DNA from: a bacterium
GTDB lineage: Bacteria > JAMCPX01
Direction of reading: 5' to 3'
DNA length: 5,324 nt
Assembly: GCA_027364825.1 (NCBI GenBank)
Contig: DAHXOM010000297.1
Location: 1-5,324, forward strand
Of this stretch, positions 1-5,281 are shown piece by piece. Below the pieces are notes generated by a model. The model did no database searches and had not been told where the DNA came from. It saw nothing but the letters and a program-made list of their open reading frames with translations. Made by a program: the position numbers and the translations under genes. Positions within the stretch are counted from its first letter, which is position 1. Every line of letters starts with the position of its first letter.

Positions 1-29
1 AAACTCAAGATTAAAGACGGAACACCAAG

Positions 30-55
30 AAAAAGGGCGGGTCTTTGACCCGCCC
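30..55 (-). terminator. Rho-independent terminator after atpE
   Basis: A perfect 9-bp GC-rich stem (GGGCGGGTC at 35-43 pairing with GACCCGCCC at 47-55) closes a 3-nt loop. Read on the minus strand it is followed at once by five T residues (30-34), continuing as TTTTTCTTGG. This is the classic intrinsic terminator layout and lies about 57 nt past the atpE stop codon. It marks the 3' end of the atp transcript, so the F1 genes do not follow in the same operon. Confidence 0.93.
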
Positions 56-90
56 TGCAATAAACCATGTTCAAACAAGCATCACCGAAA

Positions 91-103
91 CGGGGAAACC
101 CCG
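91..103 (-). other. Small hairpin just after the atpE stop codon
   Basis: CGGGG (91-95) and CCCCG (99-103) form a 5-bp all-GC stem around a 3-nt loop, starting about 9 nt beyond the atpE stop codon. On the minus strand only three T residues follow, so it is a poor terminator by itself. It could be a weak first stop ahead of the strong one at 30-55, or a 3'-end structure that protects the atpE message from exonucleases. The pairing is seen directly; the role is inferred. Confidence 0.45.
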
Positions 104-112
104 CTTCTGTAA

Positions 113-442
113 TTATATCTTCCCCTGAAGCAGAAACGCTATGACAAAGGCGTATATGACCAGTGACTCAATAAGGGCAAGACCGATGATCATCGGTGTT
201 ACAATCTTGCCTGAAGCGCCGGGGTTTCTTGCGATACCGTCGAGGGCCGATGAAATGGATCTGCCCTGACCAAGTGCTCCGCCGAATGCGGCAATCGCGA
301 TACCGATACCGCTGGCGATTGCAAGCCACGCCTTAACGCTGGTGTCGCCTGCAGATGCCGCTGCACCGTCTGCAAAAGCCGGTATGGCTACGAGCATAAG
401 CACGATGGTCGATGCTGCTGTATTCAAAAACCTTTTTACCAT
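113..442 (-). CDS. atpE: F-type ATP synthase subunit c, with N-terminal signal-like extension
   Basis: This 109-residue proteolipid forms the membrane rotor ring of the ATP synthase, carrying H+ or Na+ through Fo. Residues 1-24 look like a cleavable signal peptide: MVKR, a hydrophobic stretch 13-23, then AFA before D25. The core follows: transmembrane helix 1 (about 38-60, ending GALGQG), the polar loop ARNPGASGK (71-79) that contacts F1, and helix 2 (about 80-105) with the ion-binding carboxylate E92 in IESLVIY. Q59, E92, S93 and Y97 match Na+-coordinating positions of the Ilyobacter-type c subunit, but L94 replaces its threonine, so ion choice is open. The ATG at 442 is chosen because GGAGG sits 8 nt upstream; an upstream in-frame extension has no such support and covers the intergenic gap. 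The usual c subunit is about 80-90 residues; the excess is the N-terminal extension. It lies 25 nt after atpB and is the last gene before the terminator. Confidence 0.96.
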   Translation of the reverse strand: MVKRFLNTAASTIVLMLVAIPAFADGAAASAGDTSVKAWLAIASGIGIAIAAFGGALGQGRSISSALDGIARNPGASGKIVTPMIIGLALIESLVIYAFVIAFLLQGKI

Positions 443-467
443 GTTTTTTATCCTCCTTTCTTTATAG

Positions 468-1169
468 TTAATGTTCTTCTTCTTCGTGTGCAACCGCAAG
501 AGCAATGTAGATTGCACTGAGTATCGAAAATACCAGGGCCTGTATAAATGATACAAATATGCCGAGTATCATAAAAAATATCGGGACAATGACCGGCAAC
601 AGATGGGAAAATATGGTCAATGCCGTATGGTCGCCGAGCATATTCGCAAAAAGCCTGAGTGAAAGGGACACGGGCCTTACAAAGTTGCTGATAAGCTCCA
701 CAACCAGCATGATGGGCGCAAGCCACCAAATCGGCCCCATAAAATGCTTGATATACTTTATCCCGTGGGCCTTGAACCCGTAATAGTTGTAAGCTATAAA
801 CACGGTGACTGCCATGGCTGCATTCGTATTCAACGTATCTGTCGGCGGGACCATGCCGGGGATAACGCCCCAAATGTTTGAGACGAAGATCAGGATAAAG
901 AGCGTGCCAATCAGGGGCACATATTTTTCCGGTTCATCCGGTATAACCGAGGCTGTAAAGTTATACAGGGCTTCGTAAATGATATCAAAGAGGGAAAACA
1001 GGGTAAATCCTTCATCCGGCACTTCGGGATAATCCCTGCGTTTGAGCGTTCTGAACACAAGAAGGGTGAGCAGTATAAGAATAACGCCTGTCAAAGGATA
1101 TGTTATCAGATAACTGGGTATATCCTTCAATCCGGGTATAAAACTAAACCATGTTAATTGTTCATGCAT
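468..1169 (-). CDS. atpB: F-type ATP synthase subunit a
   Basis: This 233-residue integral membrane subunit forms the two ion half-channels beside the c-ring. The signature PVSLSLRLFANMLGDH (166-181) contains R172, equivalent to the essential E. coli Arg210 that faces the c-ring carboxylate. Q210 in the last helix (FIQALVFSIL) matches E. coli Gln252. Other family landmarks are FVSNIWGVIPG (95-105), the TDTLNTNAAMA segment (110-120) and WWLAPIMLVVELISNFVRP (148-166). Hydrophobic segments fall at roughly 22-39, 83-104, 114-130, 150-165 and 192-228; the C-terminus is acidic (HEEEEH). The ATG at 1169 has an AAGGAG Shine-Dalgarno 8 nt upstream and overlaps the end of the AtpI-like gene by 8 nt, which suggests translational coupling. 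Length is normal for compact bacterial subunits a. It is followed by atpE, its direct partner in Fo. The sequence looks intact. Confidence 0.97.
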   Translation of the reverse strand: MHEQLTWFSFIPGLKDIPSYLITYPLTGVILILLTLLVFRTLKRRDYPEVPDEGFTLFSLFDIIYEALYNFTASVIPDEPEKYVPLIGTLFILIFVSNIWGVIPGMVPPTDTLNTNAAMAVTVFIAYNYYGFKAHGIKYIKHFMGPIWWLAPIMLVVELISNFVRPVSLSLRLFANMLGDHTALTIFSHLLPVIVPIFFMILGIFVSFIQALVFSILSAIYIALAVAHEEEEH

Positions 1170-1524
1170 TGTCCTGTCTCCTTACCATTAAATAAATTGC
1201 CATAAAGATACTGCTCAACGGCACTATCGTTATCCCCAGTATAAAGGGGATCGGTCTTATCTTGATTATTACTATGGTTATATAAAGTGTTGTCAACAAA
1301 AATGCATATTTAAGTATAAGCAGAAAACCATAAACAGCTTTATTCCCCGAAGATCCGAGGACCGCCGCTATGCCCTTGCCGAGGAGCAATACATTCATGG
1401 TCACGATGCCTGCCCCTGCTATAAAGGCGACAATGTTTGTCGCGTCCGATCGAAACAGCAGTATGCCTCCTGCAAAGATCAGCATCCCGGTTATGAGCCA
1501 AATCCTGTATACATTATTTTTCAT
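1162..1524 (-). CDS. atpI: AtpI-like ATP synthase accessory membrane protein
   Basis: This 120-residue, very hydrophobic protein has four predicted membrane helices (about 8-24, 29-48, 62-86 and 92-114) and a basic, polar C-terminal tail (RRQDNA). The topology, the length and the place directly before atpB match the ATP synthase I (AtpI) family, whose members have been linked to c-ring assembly and stability and to Mg2+ supply. There is no catalytic motif, and family membership rests on context and topology more than on residue signatures. The ATG at 1524 overlaps the stop of the AtpZ-like gene as ATGA; an AGGA element lies 11 nt upstream, so coupling to the upstream gene probably matters. 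Its own 3' end overlaps atpB by 8 nt. The gene symbol is given on this basis; this family is poorly conserved in sequence. Confidence 0.8.
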   Translation of the reverse strand: MKNNVYRIWLITGMLIFAGGILLFRSDATNIVAFIAGAGIVTMNVLLLGKGIAAVLGSSGNKAVYGFLLILKYAFLLTTLYITIVIIKIRPIPFILGITIVPLSSIFMAIYLMVRRQDNA

Positions 1525-1736
1525 TTTTTGTTCGATCCTGCTATTTTACCTATTTCAAGCAATCTCATGATACTCGCTATAAACCCCAGGCAGGTAAAAA
1601 TAAGCGTAAGCCATGGGGTAGTGTGGAAGTATTTGTCCGCGTAATAGCCGATAAAAATACCCACGACCACGGACAGTCCCGCCTCTATGCTCAGGGCGAA
1701 TATTTTCGAAACCTTTTGCAGATCAAAACCCAGCAC
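1521..1736 (-). CDS. atpZ: AtpZ-like small membrane protein (AtpZ/AtpI family)
   Basis: This small two-helix membrane protein has helices at about 13-31 and 41-58 in the 71-residue form. The connection reads GYYADKYFHTTPWLTLIF, close to the usual G-x-x-x-D...TxPW pattern of the AtpZ/ATPase_gene1 family found at the head of bacterial atp operons. AtpZ works with AtpI and has been proposed to aid Mg2+/Ca2+ transport or Fo assembly. The start is uncertain. A GTG at 1736 has GAGGT 7 nt upstream, whereas an in-frame ATG at 1760 (79 residues) has no good Shine-Dalgarno and overlaps the -10 of a predicted promoter, so I chose GTG. The stop overlaps the next start as ATGA, so this gene and the AtpI-like gene are probably translationally coupled. 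Family call is firm from the motif and the neighbours; exact function is inferred. Confidence 0.85.
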   Translation of the reverse strand: MLGFDLQKVSKIFALSIEAGLSVVVGIFIGYYADKYFHTTPWLTLIFTCLGFIASIMRLLEIGKIAGSNKK

Positions 1737-1759
1737 GATAATTACCTCGGTACCGCCCA

Positions 1760-1788
1760 TCTATAGCGGTGTTATCCAAAGGGGTCAA
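1760..1788 (-). promoter_or_regulatory. Predicted sigma-70-type promoter for the atpZIBE block
   Basis: On the minus strand TTGACC (1788-1783, 5 of 6 to the -35 consensus) is followed by exactly 17 nt and then TATAGA (1765-1760, 4 of 6 to the -10 consensus). Transcription would begin near 1753, inside the longer atpZ reading frame but upstream of the GAGGT/GTG start at 1736. It would let the ATP synthase genes be expressed apart from the isomerase-helicase genes. This is a pattern match with no experimental support. Confidence 0.5.
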
Positions 1789-1808
1789 ACAAAACGTTAA
1801 AAAAAGCA

Positions 1809-2081
1809 TCAATTGGAGTGTTCTTGTATAAACCGGTCGAGTCCCTGCTTGTCTTCATTGGACTTTTCCTCTTTTTTCACGGTTGTTGTCGGCTGTTGGG
1901 CCTCATTATTCAAGAGGGTAAATTTCTTCTTCAGCTCTATGGTTTTCTGCTCTATGTTCTGTAATTTTTGAGGATTCTTCAATGTTATCTGCATGCTGTT
2001 GTTCCTGAAGCTCACCTTCAAAAAGTAGATCAGGGCGATGATGAGCAGTGCCAGAATAATGTATTTTATAAGTTTAAACAT
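1809..2081 (-). CDS. Small single-pass membrane protein of unknown function
   Basis: I do not recognise this 90-residue protein. It has a short basic N-terminus (MFKLIKY), one hydrophobic helix at about 5-21 that would act as a signal anchor, then a charged, lysine- and glutamine-rich tail. Residues about 37-61 (PQKLQNIEQKTIELKKKFTL and onward) have spacing compatible with a short coiled coil. A low-complexity linker with PTTT and KKEEKSNEDK follows, ending in LDRFIQEHSN. The ATG at 2081 is chosen because AGGA lies 8 nt upstream and the gene then begins 4 nt after the helicase stop; an ATG at 2102 would add seven residues, overlap the helicase and has no visible Shine-Dalgarno. Tight spacing suggests co-transcription with the helicase. 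It could be a structural or scaffolding membrane protein; no function is supported by motif. Confidence 0.75.
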   Translation of the reverse strand: MFKLIKYIILALLIIALIYFLKVSFRNNSMQITLKNPQKLQNIEQKTIELKKKFTLLNNEAQQPTTTVKKEEKSNEDKQGLDRFIQEHSN

Positions 2082-2085
2082 ACCG

Positions 2086-4056
2086 TTATTCCTGTGTTTC
2101 ATAGGCGTACGAGGGCAGTTCCCGTATGAACCTCGACGGTTTTATCAGTGCGTTATTATAACTTCCTCTTTCCGGCACCCACTCCTGGTAACAGAGATAC
2201 AGCATGTCTTTTGCGCGGGTCGTCGCCACGTAGAACAGCCTCCTTTCTTCCTCAATGGCATCGTTCTCGGTTTCTTTTTTTTGATTGTCATTGCCCCGGA
2301 TCACCGGGAATTTGCCGTCCACAAGCCACGGTACGAAAACGATCTTCCATTCAAGCCCCTTTGCCTGGTGTATGCTCGACAGGACGACCCTCTCCTTGTC
2401 GGTCTCCTCCATATCCGAAGACACGACCGTTGCAACGAGCGCCATCTCGCTGAGGAAGCTCGTGACGCTCTGGAACCTGGCGGAGTAGTTCATAAGCTGT
2501 TTTACATCCTCGATCCTGCTTTCGAAGTTCGTATAGGTAAGCTTCATATATCCCTCATAGCCGGATTCGAGGATCAGTATCAGCATGTCGGACGGGAGCT
2601 TTTCTTTCATGTCCGAAAGGTTTGAAATCAATTTATAAAATTCCGAAAAATATTGTGCCGCCTTCTTCGGCAGTTCCTCCATGGTATCCTTTTCACCGAG
2701 CGACTGAAAGACATAACCGGCCTTGACGAATTGCTCCCACAGGTATCCGGCTGTTTTTATACCTATCCCCGGGTATAATCTTAAAGCCCTTTTGAACGCG
2801 AGTTCATCCATGGGATTGTTCACAAATCTGAGATAGCTCAGCACGTCCTTTATGTGCGCCTGCTCAAAAAACTTTATGCCCGACCGTACCTCATACGGTA
2901 TGCCGAGCCTCGTAAGCTCCATCTGTATCTCCATGGAATGGTAGTGCGACCGGTAGAGCACCGCAATATCGTTCAGGCTTGCATCCGCATGGAGTATGTG
3001 TTTCGCTATAAAGCTTGCCTGTTCTTCGGTGTTTGCCGTCTTTACGATGATCGGCAGCAGGCCCACGCCCCGTGTGGCGATGAGCTGCTTCAGGTACTGC
3101 TTTTTGTTCCTTATGATACTTGAATTGGCAAGGTCGAGTATCGACTGCGTACTCCGGTAGTTTGTCTGGAGCTTATAGACAACGGCATCCGGATAACGCT
3201 CGGTAAACCCCAGGATGTTCTCATAGTGTGCTCCGCGGAATGCATAGATAGACTGTGCATCGTCGCCGACCACCATGATGTTCTTGTGCGCCTGTGCCAG
3301 GGTATCGACGATCTCCGCCTGAAGCTTGTTTGTGTCCTGGTATTCGTCGACCAGTATGTGCCTGAACAATCTCTGATAGTGCTCCCTGATGTCCTCATGC
3401 TCGAGCAGTAATTGTTTCAGGAAGACAAGCAGGTCGTCGAAATCAAGGGCGTTCAGGTTCCTCTTTTTATTTACCAGATGCCGGTCGATAAGCATCAGGT
3501 CGTCTATAAATTCCGTCATGTGCGGGAATCTCTTTTGTACGGTCTTGTCCACCTGCAGGGAAATGTTTGCGGAAAGACTCAGGATAGCTGCGACTGCATT
3601 CGCCTTGGGAAATCTTCTGTTCTCGTTCAGGCCGAACTCCGTGATTGTCTCCGATACAATGTCCGTCCTGTCTTCCTCATCAAGGATGGTATAGTTGTTC
3701 TTGAAGCCGAGGAGACCGATATGCCTCCTCAGAATAAGGTTGGCTATATGATGGAATGTGCCGCTCCACACACCTTTGCTGTCCATGGAAAGCAGCCGCT
3801 CGACCCTTGAGAGCATCTCCTTTGCAGCCTTGTTGGTAAATGTTACCAGCAGGATGCTTGCAGGCGAAACCCCTTCCTCGACAAGCTTCGCGACCCGGTA
3901 GATGAGGGTACGGGTTTTTCCGCTGCCAGCACCTGCTATAACAAGGCTTGGACCACCTTTTGATAAAACTACATCGAGCTGTTCCTGGTTGAGCTCTTTT
4001 TCAAACTCTATGCGCGTCTTTTTTTCGGATTGTGTTAAAAGGTGTTCGCTGTACAC
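2086..4056 (-). CDS. UvrD/Rep/PcrA-family superfamily 1A DNA helicase
   Basis: This 656-residue ATP-dependent 3'-5' DNA helicase has all the core motifs in order: Q motif LNQEQ (22-26), Walker A AGAGSGKT (41-48, K47), motif Ia LLVTFTNKAAKEM (69-81), motif II LVDEYQDT (235-242, D237/E238), motif III VVGDDAQSIYAFRGA (262-276), motif IV LQTNYRST (296-303), motif V SSIHQAKGLEW (560-570) and motif VI EERRLFYVATTRAK (603-616, arginine finger R614). This makes it a DNA repair or replication-restart type helicase. Motif III has DDA where UvrD has DDD. It ends about 40 residues after motif VI, so it lacks the longer C-terminal tail of E. coli UvrD (720 residues); whether it is a uvrD or rep orthologue is not decided, so no symbol is given. 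The start is a GTG at 4056, one base after the isomerase stop codon, without a clear Shine-Dalgarno, which points to translational coupling. The reading frame is intact. Confidence 0.95.
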   Translation of the reverse strand: MYSEHLLTQSEKKTRIEFEKELNQEQLDVVLSKGGPSLVIAGAGSGKTRTLIYRVAKLVEEGVSPASILLVTFTNKAAKEMLSRVERLLSMDSKGVWSGTFHHIANLILRRHIGLLGFKNNYTILDEEDRTDIVSETITEFGLNENRRFPKANAVAAILSLSANISLQVDKTVQKRFPHMTEFIDDLMLIDRHLVNKKRNLNALDFDDLLVFLKQLLLEHEDIREHYQRLFRHILVDEYQDTNKLQAEIVDTLAQAHKNIMVVGDDAQSIYAFRGAHYENILGFTERYPDAVVYKLQTNYRSTQSILDLANSSIIRNKKQYLKQLIATRGVGLLPIIVKTANTEEQASFIAKHILHADASLNDIAVLYRSHYHSMEIQMELTRLGIPYEVRSGIKFFEQAHIKDVLSYLRFVNNPMDELAFKRALRLYPGIGIKTAGYLWEQFVKAGYVFQSLGEKDTMEELPKKAAQYFSEFYKLISNLSDMKEKLPSDMLILILESGYEGYMKLTYTNFESRIEDVKQLMNYSARFQSVTSFLSEMALVATVVSSDMEETDKERVVLSSIHQAKGLEWKIVFVPWLVDGKFPVIRGNDNQKKETENDAIEEERRLFYVATTRAKDMLYLCYQEWVPERGSYNNALIKPSRFIRELPSYAYETQE

Positions 4057-4057
4057 A

Positions 4058-5122
4058 TCATTGAACTTTTATATCTATCTTTGTTTTGGCCTTTAACCCG
4101 TCGATCAATTTTTCAAATGCCTCTTTTGCATCCTGCTGTGCAAGCATCTGCTGAAGCTGCGGCTTTACCTCTTCGAATGTCTTTGCCTGTGCCGGTTTCC
4201 TGGCAATGAGCTGAATGATATGGAACCCGTACTGTGTCTGAACGATAGGACTTATCTGTCCGGGTTTCTTCAGCGCAAAAGCTGCTTTGGAAAATGGCGG
4301 AACCATCTGGTCTTGTGTAAAGAAGCCGAGCTCCCCGCCTTTTGCACCGCTCGCCTTGTCTATGGATTTCTCCATTGCAAGCATGGTAAAAGACTTTCCT
4401 GCCTTCAGTTCTTTCTCTATCTGCTCTGCTTCGGGCTTTGTCTTGACCAGGATATGTCTTGCATTGACTTCCTCGGGAACGTTGAATTGAGCTTTGTGCT
4501 TATCATAGAAAGACTTTGCCTCTGCATCGCTGACCTTCACATCCTTTTCCATGCCCGTATAAACATCCTTCGCTATGATCTGTTCCTTCAGCTGTTTTTT
4601 GATATCGTCCATGCTCATACCCGATTCCTCTACGATGGTCTTGAATTTATCTTTGCCGAACCTCGTCTCTAACTGGCCCAGCGTATCATTTACTTCCTTA
4701 TCGCTTGCGGTTATGCCCTTTTGTTTTGCATAATCTCCGAGTAATGTCAGCGTAACGAGCCCCTGAATGACGTTCTGTTTGATCTGGTTTATGATTTGGG
4801 TGTTGTCCTTGCTGTAGGGATCAAAAGGCTTTCCCTGGCTGGCGAAAAACTGCTTGAGCAATGATACCTGCAGGTTCAACTGCTTGTTCAGCTCGCTCTT
4901 GGATATGGTTTCGTTGCCGATTATAATAGCCGGTCCCGTGCCGCTTATCAGTGCTAATGGTTTTGGTCCGCTCTTGAGAATATTTGTTTTCCAGAGCAGT
5001 ATGCCGACAACCACCACGATCACGATCAGTACACTGGATAGTACAATCAACGTTGTTTTGTCCTTTGGTTGCGGTGCCTGCCCCTCATTCTTTGTTTCAT
5101 TGTTTGTTTCTATATCCGACAT
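4058..5122 (-). CDS. Membrane-anchored parvulin-type peptidyl-prolyl cis-trans isomerase (SurA/PrsA-like)
   Basis: This 354-residue chaperone/foldase is anchored in the inner membrane with its body outside the cytoplasm. Residues 1-22 are polar, about 24-43 are a valine/isoleucine-rich membrane helix (signal anchor), and 66-200 are a helical SurA_N-like chaperone region. The parvulin domain covers about 217-308: ARHILVKTK (221-229), GAKGGELGFFTQDQMVPPF (259-277), AFALKKPGQISPIV (281-294) and the QYGFHIIQL segment (297-305). Conserved histidines H223 and H301 are present. A helical C-terminal tail (315-345) returns to the chaperone fold, as in SurA/PrsA proteins with one rotamase domain. The role is folding of exported or outer-membrane proteins. 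The ATG at 5122 is preceded by AAAGGAGG with 4 nt spacing, and a promoter lies just upstream, so this gene probably heads the transcript. It abuts the helicase gene. The exact orthologue (surA, prsA or ppiD) cannot be settled, so no symbol is given. Confidence 0.94.
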   Translation of the reverse strand: MSDIETNNETKNEGQAPQPKDKTTLIVLSSVLIVIVVVVGILLWKTNILKSGPKPLALISGTGPAIIIGNETISKSELNKQLNLQVSLLKQFFASQGKPFDPYSKDNTQIINQIKQNVIQGLVTLTLLGDYAKQKGITASDKEVNDTLGQLETRFGKDKFKTIVEESGMSMDDIKKQLKEQIIAKDVYTGMEKDVKVSDAEAKSFYDKHKAQFNVPEEVNARHILVKTKPEAEQIEKELKAGKSFTMLAMEKSIDKASGAKGGELGFFTQDQMVPPFSKAAFALKKPGQISPIVQTQYGFHIIQLIARKPAQAKTFEEVKPQLQQMLAQQDAKEAFEKLIDGLKAKTKIDIKVQ

Positions 5123-5142
5123 GTGTCCTCCTTTGACTTTTA

Positions 5143-5171
5143 ATAATAGAACAGTTTCATATAATTTTCAA
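5143..5171 (-). promoter_or_regulatory. Predicted sigma-70-type promoter for the isomerase gene
   Basis: On the minus strand TTGAAA (5171-5166) and TATTAT (5148-5143) each match 5 of 6 consensus bases and are separated by exactly 17 nt. The start of transcription would fall near 5136, just ahead of the AAAGGAGG Shine-Dalgarno at 5134-5127, giving a very short leader. A second TTGACA lies at 5179-5174 at the edge of the repeat element but has no -10 at a suitable distance. Pattern match only. Confidence 0.6.
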
Positions 5172-5178
5172 GCTGTCA

Positions 5179-5193
5179 ACCCCGTTAGAAATC
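5179..5193. repeat. Left arm of a 15-bp perfect inverted repeat
   Basis: ACCCCGTTAGAAATC at 5179-5193 is the exact reverse complement of 5267-5281. The two arms enclose 73 bp and define an element of about 103 bp. The arm also lies inside the direct-repeat unit that starts at 5175, and it ends 8 bp from the -35 of the isomerase promoter. Confidence 0.85.
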
Positions 5194-5266
5194 TTAAAAC
5201 AAACCCGTGCACCAGAGCTATTGATCCCGGGGAAAAATGCACCTTTCATAGTAAAGAAACATAATG

Positions 5267-5281
5267 GATTTCTAACGGGGT
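5267..5281. repeat. Right arm of a 15-bp perfect inverted repeat
   Basis: GATTTCTAACGGGGT at 5267-5281 pairs with 5179-5193 without mismatch. It runs straight into the second GTCAACCCC copy, giving a local near-palindrome GGGGTCAACCCC (5277-5288). A transcript through this region could fold into a long stem with a 73-nt loop that itself holds a small GTGCA/TGCAC pairing (5206-5210 with 5238-5242). Confidence 0.85.

Noticed and set aside
443..556. N-terminal extension of subunit c from an earlier in-frame start at 556
   Set aside because: The extra 38 residues cover the atpB 3' end and the intergenic Shine-Dalgarno region and lack any family similarity. The ATG at 442 has an ideal ribosome site and begins a clear signal peptide.
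448..873. Minus-strand open frame of 141 residues overlapping atpB
   Set aside because: It is in another frame of the clearly coding atpB gene, is rich in Cys, His and Arg with no family signal, and would conflict with a protein carrying all subunit a signatures.
1799..1805. T7 run after the small membrane protein gene as a terminator
   Set aside because: On the minus strand the T run is not preceded by a stable GC-rich stem, so it is not supported as an intrinsic terminator.
2038..2625. Plus-strand open frame of 195 residues
   Set aside because: It lies opposite the helicase gene and encodes a composition typical of an antisense shadow (rich in R, H, P and F), with no recognisable domain. 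The minus-strand helicase has intact motifs throughout.
3412..3810. Plus-strand open frame of 132 residues
   Set aside because: Antisense to the helicase gene with no domain or convincing start context.
4854..5264. Plus-strand open frame of 136 residues crossing the repeat region
   Set aside because: It is mostly antisense to the isomerase N-terminus and then runs through non-coding repeat sequence; no ribosome site or family match is visible.
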